Below are positions 1 to 7,925 of a stretch of 35,043 bases of DNA, one piece after another (position 1 is the first letter of the stretch; each line of letters starts with the position of its first letter). Source of the DNA: Actinomycetota bacterium (GTDB lineage: Bacteria; Actinomycetota; Acidimicrobiia; IMCC26256; PALSA-555); NCBI GenBank assembly GCA_016870355.1, contig VGBR01000016.1, forward strand, positions 1 to 35,043, read 5' to 3'. The notes under the pieces are model-generated. The model did no database searches. It was not told the origin of the DNA and was given only the letters and a program-made list of their open reading frames with translations. The position numbers were made by a program, and so were the translations under genes.

Positions 1-36
1 GGCGGCGGGAACGGCAACGGCGGCGGGAACGGCAAC
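1..36 (+). repeat. 18-bp tandem repeat, array 1 (2 copies visible)
   Basis: Two exact copies of the 18-base unit GGCGGCGGGAACGGCAAC, encoding GGGNGN, followed by a Gly-Ser-Ser-Gly stretch. The array may continue left of the window. Confidence 0.85.
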
Positions 37-339
37 GGCAGCTCGGGACCGGGCAAGGGCGCCGGTCGGGGCGCGGGTGGTCCGGGTGAGGATTCCGGGC
101 CGGGCAACGGCGCAGGTCAGGGTGACCGCAATGCGGTCGGCCAGCAGCCGGGTGGCAACCCCGGCAACGGCGGCGGGAACGGCAACGGCGGCGGGAACGG
201 CAACGGCGGCGGGAACGGCAACGGCAGCTCGGGTCAGGGGAGCAGCGGTGCGCCTGTCCCTCCCGCCAGTCCCGGCAACAGCGGGAGCGGAAACGGTGGC
301 GTTGGTCAGGGCAATGGGAGGGGCAACGCCGCCCACTGA
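1..339 (+). CDS. C-terminal end of a Gly/Asn-rich repeat protein (partial)
   Basis: Reading frame 1 is open from the window edge to a TGA at 337-339, so the gene begins upstream of the window. The visible 112 residues are almost only Gly, Asn, Ser, Pro and Gln, built partly from the hexapeptide GGGNGN, and end in GRGNAAH. No domain, membrane segment or catalytic motif is visible. Such a low-complexity tail would fit the disordered C-terminus of a secreted or cell-wall protein, but that is inference. The other open frames here are Ala/Thr/Arg-rich by-products of the same repeats. The 71 bases to aceE hold only a candidate -10 box. Confidence 0.6.
   Translation, partial: GGGNGNGGGNGNGSSGPGKGAGRGAGGPGEDSGPGNGAGQGDRNAVGQQPGGNPGNGGGNGNGGGNGNGGGNGNGSSGQGSSGAPVPPASPGNSGSGNGGVGQGNGRGNAAH
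169..222 (+). repeat. 18-bp tandem repeat, array 2 (3 copies)
   Basis: Three exact copies of the same 18-base unit as at 1-36 (169-186, 187-204, 205-222), again followed by GSSG codons. The frame is preserved, so copy-number change would lengthen or shorten the protein without breaking it. Confidence 0.9.
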
Positions 340-396
340 CTGCCCACAAGTGACGCGCAAGGAACCCTGCGCGACGGACGTCCAGGTGACACCGCG

Positions 397-402
397 TACC
401 CT
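397..402 (+). promoter_or_regulatory. Candidate -10 box of aceE (leaderless)
   Basis: TACCCT lies 8 nt before the aceE ATG (411), and no Shine-Dalgarno sequence lies between them. It fits the -10/start spacing seen at other genes in this window. No convincing -35 box was found. Confidence 0.35.
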
Positions 403-410
403 GGACGTGG

Positions 411-3101
411 ATGTTCATCGACGGATTCGTCCACCAGCTGCCCGACATCGACCCGACCGAGACGTCGGAATGGCTCGACTCCCTCGACGCGATCGTCAAC
501 GGACGCGGTGGCCGCGCTCGGGCCCGCTACCTCTTGGCCCGGCTCATGGAACGGGCGCGCGAGCAGGGCGTCGGCGTTCCCGCGATGGTCACGACCGACT
601 ACATCAACACGATCCCGACGGAGCAAGAGCCGTGGTTCCCCGGTGACGAGTTCATCGAGAAGCGCATCCGTGCGCACATCCGTTGGAACGCGATGGCGAT
701 GGTCGACCGCGCCAACCACCGCTTCGACGGCCTTGGTGGTCACCTGTCGACGTTCGCATCGGCGGCTGCGCTCTACGACGTCGGGTTCAACCACTTCTTC
801 CACGGCAAGGCGGACGGGGGGTTCGGCGACCAGCTGTTCATGCAGGGCCACGCCGCGCCGGGGATCTACGCCCGGGCCTTCCTCGAGGGGCGACTGACCG
901 AGGAGCACCTCGATCGCTTCCGCCGTGAGGTGTTCGGCGGGGGACTGCCCAGCTACCCCCACCCGCGCCGGCTGCCGGACTTCTGGGAGTTCCCGACGGT
1001 GTCGATGGGGCTCGGCCCGCTGAACGCCGTCTACCAGGCGCGGTTCAACCGCTATCTGCTGCACCACGAGATGGTGGACACCAGTCGGGCCAAGGTCTGG
1101 TGCTTCGTCGGTGACGGCGAAATGGACGAACCCGAGGCGATGGCCGGGCTCTCGATCGCGGCGCGCGAACAGCTCGACAACCTCATCTTCGTCGTGAACT
1201 GCAACCTTCAACGCCTTGACGGCCCGGTGCGCGGCAACGGGAAGATCATCCAGGAGCTCGAGGCCACCTTCCGCGGCGCGGGCTGGAACGTCGTGAAGGT
1301 CATCTGGGGCCAGGGCTGGGACGAGCTGCTCGCCCGCGACGTTGACGGCGCGCTCGTCAACAAGATGAACACCACGGTCGACGGCGAGTTCCAGAAGTAC
1401 GCGGTCGAGAGCGGCGCCTACATCCGGGAGCACTTCTTCGGTCCCGATCCCCGCCTCCAGCAGATGGTCGCGCACCTCTCCGACGACGACCTGCAACGGC
1501 TTCCGCGCGGCGGGCACGACTACCGGAAGCTCTACGCGGGCTACAAGATGGCCGTCGAGCACCGCGGGAGCCCCACGGTCATCCTCGCCAAGACGATCAA
1601 GGGCTGGACGCTCGGTGCGGGGCTCGAGGCCCGCAACGCGACGCACCAGATCAAGAAGCTCGACGCCGAGGCACTGAAGGCCTTCCGCGACCGGCTCTAC
1701 CTCGAGATCCCAGACCACGAGCTCGACGACGGTGATCCTCCTTATTGGCACCCCGGGAAGGACTCACCCGAATACGAGTACCTGATGGCGCGGCGCAAGG
1801 TGCTGAACGGCTCGATGCCCGAACGCGTGGTGCGGGCCAAGCCGGTGCGGCTGCCCCCGGCCGAGCCCTACGAGGAGTTCTTCGCCGGCACGGGGGAGAA
1901 GGTGCAGGCGTCGACCACGAGCGCGTTCGCTCGCTTGCTCCGGAACCTATTGCGCGACGAGGGCATCGGCACGCGCGTCGTGCCCATCATCCCCGACGAG
2001 GCGCGCACCTTCGGTCTCGACGCGCTCTTCCGCGAGTACAAGATCTACGCGCCGTTCGGGCAGAAGTACGAGCCCGTCGACGCGAGCCTGCTGCTGTCGT
2101 ACCAAGAGGCGCGCGATGGCCGGCTCCTCGAAGAGGGCATCACCGAGGCGGGTTCGATGGCGTCGCTCACCGCCGCCGGCACCGCCTACGCCACCTGGGG
2201 TCAGCCGATGATCCCGTTCTTCATCTTCTATTCGATGTTCGGGTTCCAGCGCGTCGGCGACCTCATCTGGTCCTTCGGTGACCAGCGGGGCCGCGGCTTC
2301 TTGATGGGCGCCACGGCTGGTCGCACCACGCTCACCGGCGAGGGACTCCAGCACTGCGATGGCCAGAGCCATCTGCTGGCGTCCACCGTGCCGACGTGTC
2401 GCGCGTACGACCCGGCGTTCGCGTACGAGGTTGCGGTCATCGTGCGCGATGGCATCGAGCGCATGTACGGCGACGACCCCGAAGACGTCTTCTACTACAT
2501 CACCCTCTACAACGAGACGTACCCGATGCCGGCGATGCCGGTCGGCGCGCCCGACGGGATCGTGCAGGGCCTCTACCTCTACCAATCGGCACTGGTCGAT
2601 CGGAAGCACCGCGCGCAGATCCTCGCGAGCGGCACCGCGATGCACGCCGCACTCGAGGCGCAGCAGATGTTGGCGGACGACCACGACGTGGCGGCCGACG
2701 TGTGGAGTGCGACCAGCTACAAGCAGCTCCGTGAGGACGCGCTGTCCGCGGAGCGTTGGAACCGGCTGCACCCCGAGGAAGCGCCGAAGATCCCGTACGT
2801 CGCCGAGTGCCTCAACGAGGTCGAGGGACCGATCATCGCGGTATCCGACTTCATGAAGGCGGTGCCCGATCAGATCGCGCGGTTCGTCCCGCAGCCTTTC
2901 GTGCCCCTCGGCACCGACGGTTACGGTTTCTCCGACACGCGCGCCGCGCTCCGTCGGCACTTCGAGGTCGACGCGCCGCACATCGTGATCGGTGTGCTCG
3001 ACGGGCTCACGCGCACGGGCGACGTGAAGGCGGAGGTCGTCACCGAGGCGATCCACCGTTACGACGTGGATCCCGAACGTCCCGAACCGCGCACTGCCTG
3101 A
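411..3101 (+). CDS. aceE: Pyruvate dehydrogenase E1 component, homodimeric type
   Basis: An 896-residue, full-length E1 of the pyruvate dehydrogenase complex. It decarboxylates pyruvate with thiamine diphosphate and passes the acetyl group to the lipoyl domain of E2, in the cytoplasm. The cofactor motif GDGEMDE (residues 234-240), with Asn263 in VVNCN, is the classic GDG-N thiamine-diphosphate/Mg site. The N-terminal YINTIP and GGHLSTFAS segments and the AGRTTLTGEG loop are typical of AceE and absent from the alpha/beta-type E1. Actinobacteria use this single-chain type. The ATG at 411 gives the expected N-terminus, and an upstream TACCCT suggests leaderless expression. No E2/E3 genes are nearby. 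Confidence 0.97.
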   Translation: MFIDGFVHQLPDIDPTETSEWLDSLDAIVNGRGGRARARYLLARLMERAREQGVGVPAMVTTDYINTIPTEQEPWFPGDEFIEKRIRAHIRWNAMAMVDRANHRFDGLGGHLSTFASAAALYDVGFNHFFHGKADGGFGDQLFMQGHAAPGIYARAFLEGRLTEEHLDRFRREVFGGGLPSYPHPRRLPDFWEFPTVSMGLGPLNAVYQARFNRYLLHHEMVDTSRAKVWCFVGDGEMDEPEAMAGLSIAAREQLDNLIFVVNCNLQRLDGPVRGNGKIIQELEATFRGAGWNVVKVIWGQGWDELLARDVDGALVNKMNTTVDGEFQKYAVESGAYIREHFFGPDPRLQQMVAHLSDDDLQRLPRGGHDYRKLYAGYKMAVEHRGSPTVILAKTIKGWTLGAGLEARNATHQIKKLDAEALKAFRDRLYLEIPDHELDDGDPPYWHPGKDSPEYEYLMARRKVLNGSMPERVVRAKPVRLPPAEPYEEFFAGTGEKVQASTTSAFARLLRNLLRDEGIGTRVVPIIPDEARTFGLDALFREYKIYAPFGQKYEPVDASLLLSYQEARDGRLLEEGITEAGSMASLTAAGTAYATWGQPMIPFFIFYSMFGFQRVGDLIWSFGDQRGRGFLMGATAGRTTLTGEGLQHCDGQSHLLASTVPTCRAYDPAFAYEVAVIVRDGIERMYGDDPEDVFYYITLYNETYPMPAMPVGAPDGIVQGLYLYQSALVDRKHRAQILASGTAMHAALEAQQMLADDHDVAADVWSATSYKQLREDALSAERWNRLHPEEAPKIPYVAECLNEVEGPIIAVSDFMKAVPDQIARFVPQPFVPLGTDGYGFSDTRAALRRHFEVDAPHIVIGVLDGLTRTGDVKAEVVTEAIHRYDVDPERPEPRTA

Positions 3102-3122
3102 GCGCGTTCCCCGGGCGGCACG

Positions 3123-3755
3123 TTGGAGTCGTTCATCACAGATCTGCTCGAAGACGTCGCCAGCATCGGCGGCGGCTGGCTCCTGCTGGTTGCGTTCTTC
3201 CTCGCGTTCGCCGAGACAGCGCTCTTCGCGGACCTCATCGTGCCCGGCGAGGTCGGCCTCATCGTCGCCGGAGCCGCGGCAGCTCGAGGTGACGAGCCAC
3301 CGCTGGTTGCTCTGATCGCCGTCGCCGCGCTGGGCGCGACGCTCGGCGACTCGGTCGGTTGGCTGCTCGGCAAGAAGTTCGGGGTCCGACTGATCGAGAA
3401 GTTCGAGTAGACCCGCAAGCGGCTGGGTCCGAAGGTCGAGCAGGCGCGCGCCTACTTCACGAAGCGCGGTGCAGCTGCCGTGTTCCTCGGCCGGTTCGTC
3501 GGCGCGCTCCGCGCGGTGGTGTCGGTGGTAGCGGGCATGAGCGACATGCCGTATCGACGGTTCCTGCCCTGGAACGTGCTCGCATCCGTGGTGTGGTCCG
3601 GACTTGTTGTGTCCGCGGGCTACTTCTTCGGCCGCAACGTCGAGTCGGTCGTCGGCGACATCGGGCTCGGGATCGCGGGCGCGATCGTCTTCGGTGTCGC
3701 CGTGTACTGGTGGATCAAGCGCCGCCGCCGCACGCAACAGCCTGCAACGACGTAG
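3123..3755 (+). pseudogene. DedA/SNARE-associated family membrane protein, split by an in-frame TAG
   Basis: One frame from a TTG at 3123 to a TAG at 3753-3755 encodes a DedA-family integral membrane protein of normal length (about 210 residues), interrupted only by TAG at 3408-3410. Before the stop are the family's PGE motif (IVPGEVGLIVAG) and GDSVGWLLGKKFG. Immediately after it, in the same frame, come the membrane-associated helix and the hallmark FLGRFVGALRAVVSVVAG and NVLASVVW segments. DedA proteins act in membrane lipid (undecaprenyl-phosphate or phospholipid) translocation. The gene lies 21 bp after aceE. The codon is one base from CAG, AAG, GAG or TAC/TAT, so a recent nonsense mutation or a base-call error is most likely. 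The downstream half has no good start of its own. Confidence 0.85.
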
Positions 3756-3758
3756 CGC

Positions 3759-3974
3759 TCACGACGCTTGACGGCCGCCTTCGTCCATCTGCAGCGGATC
3801 GTCCTCGTCCCAGTCGAGCGCTTCGTCCTCGTCGGCGTCGCGCCACGTCGGCTGGTCGTCGTCGTCGTCGCTGTCGGCGAGCGACTTCTCGCCCTCGGTG
3901 AACAAGCCGTCGTCGAAGCCCTGCTTCAGCTCACGCGCTTCGCGGAACCGGCGGGCTCGTCCCTTCCTGGCCAC
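3759..3974 (-). CDS. Small charged hypothetical protein
   Basis: A 71-residue protein, basic at the N-terminus (MARKGRARRFREARELK) and strongly acidic afterwards, with a run of Asp around residues 36-40 and a second Asp/Glu cluster at 47-58. There are no Cys, membrane segments or recognised domain. The GTG start at 3974 is preceded by AGGTAGGTGA at good Shine-Dalgarno distance, which supports translation. It converges with the dedA gene, with only 3 bp between stop codons. The bipolar charge recalls small nucleic-acid- or ribosome-associated actinobacterial proteins, but I do not recognise the family. The 111 bp upstream, up to the hairpin at 4086, holds nothing recognisable. Confidence 0.6.
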   Translation of the reverse strand: MARKGRARRFREARELKQGFDDGLFTEGEKSLADSDDDDDQPTWRDADEDEALDWDEDDPLQMDEGGRQAS

Positions 3975-4085
3975 GGCTTCACCTACCTCTCAGACATCCA
4001 AGAGGGCCATTGTCCCACGCGGAAGGAGGGTCGCGCGCACCCGCCCCCAACGGGGCGACCCGGGCCCTCCCCGTCCCGTTCTGGG

Positions 4086-4118
4086 GACGCTCAGGGTCGT
4101 GATGGCGACCTGAGCGTC
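4086..4118 (-). terminator. Terminator hairpin of the His-rich membrane protein gene
   Basis: GACGCTCAGGGTCG and CGACCTGAGCGTC form a 13-bp stem with one bulged base and a 6-nt loop (4100-4105). It starts about 22 nt beyond the minus-strand stop at 4141. It has no T-tract, as is common for actinobacterial terminators. Confidence 0.65.
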
Positions 4119-4140
4119 ACGAGAATCACGTTGACGCCGA

Positions 4141-5292
4141 TCAGTGGCCGTGTTCGCAGCTCCCGCCGTGGCCTTCGATGCCGGAGAAGGGTCCGCAGGG
4201 GGTGTCCTCGAGCCACACGTGCAACATCGGCGCCGTAGCCCTCAGCACTCCGCCCGGCCGGCACTCCCCGTTCACGAGGCTCCCCGCCAGCCGCTGGCCG
4301 CTCGGGTCCCAGCAGAGGTTCTGGTGGTCGTGCCAGGTGGTGAGCTCGCCGGCGATCTCGGGAACGTCCTCCATCGCGGAGCCGGACGAGAGGATGTACA
4401 TCGCGGACATCACCTTCTTCGTGCCGTCGGCCTGACGCTGGGTCACGATCGACTCGATCGCGCTGGCGTCGAGCGACTTGTCGTCGGTGAGGTGGTCGTG
4501 GTTCACGAAGTGCTCGAAGGCGCCCGGCCGCCGACCGTCGCCGATCGACACGTAGCCCGCGGCGACGACCGACGCCTCGTCAGGGAAAGCGGTGAGCGCG
4601 GCCCGGGTCTCGTCGATCAGGTCGGTGGCGCGCTCCTGCTGCTTCTCCGAGAGCCGTGGGTCGTCGACCGAGATGATCGGTCCTTCGACGCTGGCCTCGG
4701 TGCCTTCGGCGTGACCGTCGGCGTCGTGCTCGTGGGCTTCGGTCTCGCGATCGTCGCCCCGGTGTTCGTGTGAAGATGTCGCTTCGCCGTGACCGTGCTC
4801 GTGGCTGGCGCCGTGGGTGTGCTCGGCGGCCATCGCGGGCATGGCGATGGCGAGCACGAGCACGGTCGCGAGCCCGACCGCGGCGACGTTGGCGCGGGCG
4901 ACGGGACTCTGTCGCAACAGCGCCACCAGACCCGCGGCAACGGCCAGTCCGGCGAGGACGGCCGCGAGGAGGTCCTGAGTGCCCACCGCCTCGACTACGG
5001 CCAATGGCCCGACCAGCCCGACGGTGCGTGACAGCACCCAAGCCAGGAGCGCGCCCGCGTTCAGCGCCACGCCCGCGGCGATCAGCAGCCGGTGGGGCCA
5101 GAGCACCGCGAGTGCTGCCCACGCGAGCTGCGCGGCCGCGGCGGCGGCGAAGAGCCACGAGAGCGTCGGGTCACCGTTGTGGGTGCCCGCGGCGGCGGCA
5201 TGCACCAGCCCGGCGCCCGCAGAGGCGGCGGCGGCGGTCGCGAGCGCGGTGGTGAGGCCGGAGCGAACGACGGGGGGAGTGGTCTCGGTCAT
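4141..5292 (-). CDS. Membrane protein with His-rich loop and C-terminal His/Cys domain, unknown function
   Basis: A 383-residue protein. Residues 13-155 form about four or five hydrophobic helices. Residues 158-194 are a dense His/Asp/Glu stretch of HEHGHGE-like pieces. Residues 205-383 form a soluble domain containing EHFVNHDH, TWHDHQN and a C-terminal HVWLEDTPCGP ... GSCEHGH. Such His/Cys patterns usually bind Zn, Cu, Ni or Co, so a role in metal sensing, storage or transport outside the membrane is plausible, but I do not recognise the family. ATG 5292 was preferred over an in-frame TTG at 5319: a weak GATGAT box lies 6 nt upstream and neither start has a good Shine-Dalgarno. A terminator hairpin follows at 4086-4118. 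Confidence 0.75.
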   Translation of the reverse strand: MTETTPPVVRSGLTTALATAAAASAGAGLVHAAAAGTHNGDPTLSWLFAAAAAAQLAWAALAVLWPHRLLIAAGVALNAGALLAWVLSRTVGLVGPLAVVEAVGTQDLLAAVLAGLAVAAGLVALLRQSPVARANVAAVGLATVLVLAIAMPAMAAEHTHGASHEHGHGEATSSHEHRGDDRETEAHEHDADGHAEGTEASVEGPIISVDDPRLSEKQQERATDLIDETRAALTAFPDEASVVAAGYVSIGDGRRPGAFEHFVNHDHLTDDKSLDASAIESIVTQRQADGTKKVMSAMYILSSGSAMEDVPEIAGELTTWHDHQNLCWDPSGQRLAGSLVNGECRPGGVLRATAPMLHVWLEDTPCGPFSGIEGHGGSCEHGH

Positions 5293-5366
5293 GGACAGAT
5301 CATCGACCTGTGCCGCCAAGAGATGACCCGCGAAATGTGAGGGGATCGTGAAGCGCCCTGGCCGAC

Positions 5367-5732
5367 CTACTCCGCGAGCGGCTTGGCGATGCTCAGCTCG
5401 TGGCCGTCGGGGTCATGGAGGTGGAAGTAGCGCTCGCCCCACGGTGCGTCGCTCGGCGCCATGTCGGGCGTGTAGCCGGCAGTGACCGCGCGCCGATGGG
5501 TGGCGTCGACGTCGTCGACCCAGAAGATGACCCGACCCCAGATCTTCTGGACCGGCGCGTGCGCAGGGTCGAGTTGGAGGTTGAGGAAGCTCTTCGGTCC
5601 GGCTCGGAAGGTGACGAACGAGGATCGCTCGTCGCCGGCGAAGAGCTCGAACCCGAGTGTCCGATAGAACGTGACCGATCGGGCCATGTCGGAGACGGCG
5701 AGCGTGATCGCACTGAGCGACCGGATGGTCAT
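5367..5732 (-). CDS. VOC (glyoxalase/bleomycin-resistance) family protein
   Basis: A 121-residue single VOC unit: the beta-alpha-beta-beta-beta pattern starts at ITLAVSDMARSVTFYRTLGF, and the C-terminal module ends YFHLHDPDGHELSIAKP. The His and Glu of DPDGHELS are the usual metal ligand positions. VOC proteins include glyoxalases, extradiol dioxygenases, isomerases and drug-binding proteins, and the substrate cannot be told from sequence. ATG 5732 starts the domain immediately. A 12-residue longer version from 5768 would add only an Arg/Pro-rich segment. It lies 74 bp upstream of the His-rich membrane protein gene on the same strand, so they may be cotranscribed. Confidence 0.85.
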   Translation of the reverse strand: MTIRSLSAITLAVSDMARSVTFYRTLGFELFAGDERSSFVTFRAGPKSFLNLQLDPAHAPVQKIWGRVIFWVDDVDATHRRAVTAGYTPDMAPSDAPWGERYFHLHDPDGHELSIAKPLAE

Positions 5733-5825
5733 GCCCGGCAGTCTTCGCCGCGCGAACGGCGTTCGCAAAGGCTTCGCGGAGAGACCGGCGGCTACGATCG
5801 TCGCCTCGCGACGTCGGTTGCGAAC

Positions 5826-5900
5826 GGGCGATTGGCTCAGCCTGGTTAGAGCGCCGCTCTCACACAGCGGAGGTCACTGGTTCAAATCCAGTATCGCCCA
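5826..5900 (+). tRNA. tRNA-Val (anticodon CAC)
   Basis: A complete 75-nt cloverleaf. Acceptor stem GGGCGAT (5826-5832) pairs with ATCGCCC (5893-5899). The D-stem is GCTC/GAGC. The anticodon stem CCGCT/AGCGG encloses the loop CTCACAC, giving anticodon CAC, which reads GUG. The T-arm is ACTGG-TTCAAAT-CCAGT and the discriminator is A at 5900. CCA is not encoded (CCC follows). A TACGAT box at 5793-5798 could be its -10. The 3' half shows no direct repeat elsewhere in the window, so no attachment-site duplication is visible, although a degenerate mobile-element patch follows. Confidence 0.95.
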
Positions 5901-6078
5901 CCCTGTTTGCCCAGGTCAGACGGGCTGTTCGGGAGCATCGAAAAAGGCACGTCCTGCGCGTCCCAAAAAAATCCCAAGTTCAACGGGTGGGGCGGCAAGC
6001 AGGTGCACTCGGGTGATGCGCAACTCGCAGGGCTGGTCGCAGCTCGCCTCGGAGTCGAGTTGTTCGACAGCGGGCTGT
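5901..6078. other. Gene-poor stretch after the tRNA
   Basis: No frame here resembles a known protein. It contains an A-run (5940-5946) and a second A-run near 5965. Its position between a tRNA 3' end and a truncated transposase fragment suggests eroded integrated DNA, but no integrase, att repeat or terminal inverted repeat could be found. Confidence 0.4.
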
Positions 6079-6195
6079 TCGCACCGCCTCCGGCGAGATG
6101 TCGAAGTCGGCCGCGATCGTCGCGACCGTCAGATCACCCCGTCGAACGATCCGGACCACATCACGCTTGATCTCCGCAGGAAACTTCTTGGGCAT
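6079..6195 (-). pseudogene. IS3-type transposase OrfA fragment (N-terminal HTH only)
   Basis: From ATG 6195, 39 codons read MPKKFPAEIKRDVV ... RGDLTVATIAADFDISPEAVR, the N-terminal helix-turn-helix of IS3-family OrfA transposases (HTH_Tnp_1), which bind the element ends. A GAGAGG Shine-Dalgarno lies upstream. After EAVR the family's usual continuation (RWxRQADID) is lost, and the frame runs into unrelated Arg-rich sequence that ends at 5980. No OrfB and no terminal inverted repeats are present. This is therefore a relic of an insertion, not an active element. Confidence 0.75.
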
Positions 6196-6207
6196 GGCGA
6201 CATCCTC

Positions 6208-6330
6208 TCCATGGGAAGCGACCTCCCGGTCACCGCACGCGAGCGCGAGGGAGCGCACCATCGGTTCGAAGGACGCTCGGAAGAGGTCGTCGAAGTCATC
6301 ATCACCGGTCCGGTTCGTATTCACCTCCAT
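6208..6330 (-). pseudogene. ECF sigma factor N-terminal fragment (interrupted)
   Basis: Immediately upstream of, and in frame with, the transposase fragment, the first ~40 residues from ATG 6330 (or GTG 6324) include DDDFDDLFRASFEPMVRSLA, then LACGDREVA. This is the start of sigma region 2 in extracytoplasmic-function sigma factors. A GGAGGG Shine-Dalgarno sits 6 nt before the GTG. The next residues should be the EDxVQxAF core-binding helix, but the sequence switches to SHGEDVA and then the IS OrfA. The gene therefore appears broken by the insertion, leaving no sigma domain 2 core or domain 4. The 116 bp to the amidase gene hold nothing recognisable. Confidence 0.5.
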
Positions 6331-6446
6331 CCCTCCAGCAACACGCCGCGGAGGTGCTCGAGGTTTGGCCGCACCGAGAGATCGTGCCCGACGCGCCGGA
6401 CCACCGGCCGTCTGGCGTCAGGAGCCTGTTCGGAGCACACGTATCG

Positions 6447-7925
6447 CTACCGAGATGGCGGACTGCTGACGGGAGCGGTCGCGGAGCTGGGCGGCCACAC
6501 CGGGGCCGCGGACCACGGCGTTGTCACCTCGATCTGACTCGCGACCTGCACGAGGACATCCTCCCGACCAAAGCGCGCCACGAGTTGGACTCCGAGCGGA
6601 AGTCCTGTGGACGGACTGCGGCCCAGTGGCAGAGAGATGGCGGGCTGGCCGGTGACGTTGCTGAACGAAGTGAGTGCCGAGATTGCGCCGGCATTTCGGT
6701 ACATCGATTCGATGTTCGTCGTGTCGAGCACTCCGAGCTCAGGTGGTGGCACGGCGATCGTGGGGGTGAGGAGCAGATCGTGGTGCCCGAAGAACCGGGC
6801 CAGCTCGTGACCGGCGCGCTCGACGGCTTGCAACGCCCGCACCATGTCGGTACCGGTCGTGTTCTTGCCGAGGTGGTAGATGACGTGGGTGAAGGGTTCG
6901 AGATCGTCGTCGCGGAGCCCGCGTCCACGCGCGGCGAGTCGATCGTCGATGTCGGCTGCCATGGGTGTGGACATGACCACCCGCAAGACCGTCTGGAGGT
7001 CGTCGAGCGGATAGGTGGGTGTGGCCTCGACGACTTCGTGCCCGAGCCCTTCGAGCACGCGCGCGGTCGACTCGGTGACGGCGGCGCATTCGGCGTGCAC
7101 GGGTTCGCCTTGGGGCGTGACAGTGCTCAATGCGATTCGGAGACGCCCCGGATCGCTGCCAACTTCGTCGATGAACGGGCGCTCGGGGGCCGGGGCCCAA
7201 TAGCCGTCGCCGGGCACCGAACCCGCGGCTACATCGAGCAGGAGCGCGCTGTCGCGCACGGAGCGAGTCAGCACGTGGTTGACGCTCATGGGGTATGCGA
7301 ACGCACTGAGCGTGGGGTGGCTTGGGGTGCGTCCGCGCGTCGGCTTGAGACCGACGAGCCCGCACGCCGATGCGGGGATGCGGATCGAGCCACCGCCGTC
7401 AGTCCCGTGGCCGAGGGGGACCATGGCGGAGGCGATCGCCGCGGCGGTACCACCCGACGAGCCGCCGGCGGAGTGCGACAACGAGTACGGGTTCCTCGTG
7501 GGACCGTGCAAGAGGGGTTCTGTTGACGCGTTCCGACCGTATTCGGGCACGTTGGTCATGCCCACGACGACAAGCCCCGCGCGTCGGTAGCGCTCGACGA
7601 TGATCGAATCCTGATTCGCGACCTCGTCGGCCCGCAGCCGAGAGCCGCCGGTGGTGCGCATCCCGCTCACTTCGGCGCCGAGGTCTTTGATGACGAACGG
7701 CACACCCGCAAGTGGGCCGCCAGACGCGGTGTCGGCATCGACGAGGGCCGCGTCTGCGCGGACTTCGGTGACCGCGTTGACGATCGGGTTTCGCGCGTCG
7801 ATGCGCGCAAGGGCATGTTCGACGACTTCACGCGCGTGGACATCTCCGACGCGGATGACCGCAGCGAGTGCGACCGCATCGAGGTCGTCGAAGAGCTCGT
7901 CCATCCCGCTACCGGCGTCGCTCAT
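6447..7925 (-). CDS. Amidase (amidase signature family)
   Basis: A 492-residue amidase-signature hydrolase that cleaves amide, and sometimes ester, bonds with a Ser-cisSer-Lys triad. The triad is visible: Lys80 in GVPFVIKDLG, the cis-Ser in HSAGGSSGG (156-157) and nucleophile Ser180 in GTDGGGSIRIPASACG. The length is normal for GatA/nylonase/aryl-acylamidase relatives, but the C-terminal half does not resemble GatA, and no gatB/gatC are present. It is a catabolic amidase of unknown substrate. ATG 7925 overlaps the stop of the tetR gene as ATGA, so it is translationally coupled and is the last gene of the hydrolase-SDR-tetR-amidase operon. The last ~25 residues are low complexity. Confidence 0.92.
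   Translation of the reverse strand: MSDAGSGMDELFDDLDAVALAAVIRVGDVHAREVVEHALARIDARNPIVNAVTEVRADAALVDADTASGGPLAGVPFVIKDLGAEVSGMRTTGGSRLRADEVANQDSIIVERYRRAGLVVVGMTNVPEYGRNASTEPLLHGPTRNPYSLSHSAGGSSGGTAAAIASAMVPLGHGTDGGGSIRIPASACGLVGLKPTRGRTPSHPTLSAFAYPMSVNHVLTRSVRDSALLLDVAAGSVPGDGYWAPAPERPFIDEVGSDPGRLRIALSTVTPQGEPVHAECAAVTESTARVLEGLGHEVVEATPTYPLDDLQTVLRVVMSTPMAADIDDRLAARGRGLRDDDLEPFTHVIYHLGKNTTGTDMVRALQAVERAGHELARFFGHHDLLLTPTIAVPPPELGVLDTTNIESMYRNAGAISALTSFSNVTGQPAISLPLGRSPSTGLPLGVQLVARFGREDVLVQVASQIEVTTPWSAAPVWPPSSATAPVSSPPSR

Noticed and set aside
1-222. Possible CRISPR-like array
   Set aside because: The 18-base units are contiguous, without spacers, and in frame; this is a coding tandem repeat.
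306-1751. Long minus-strand open frame opposite aceE
   Set aside because: No domain-like segments; it mirrors the thiamine-diphosphate enzyme coding strand.
1947-3737. Long minus-strand open frame opposite aceE and dedA
   Set aside because: Arg/Asp/Val-rich shadow of high-GC codon usage; the plus-strand proteins have clear family motifs through the whole stretch.
3480-3755. Independent 91-residue gene
   Set aside because: It begins mid-domain at VFLGRFVGAL and is the in-frame continuation of the DedA protein after the TAG.
5878-5900. tRNA 3' end as an attachment site of a genomic island
   Set aside because: No second copy of the tRNA end and no integrase were found in the window; only a transposase fragment follows.
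5671-6537. Plus-strand frame running through tRNA-Val
   Set aside because: It reads straight through a perfect tRNA cloverleaf, and its residues are compositional noise.
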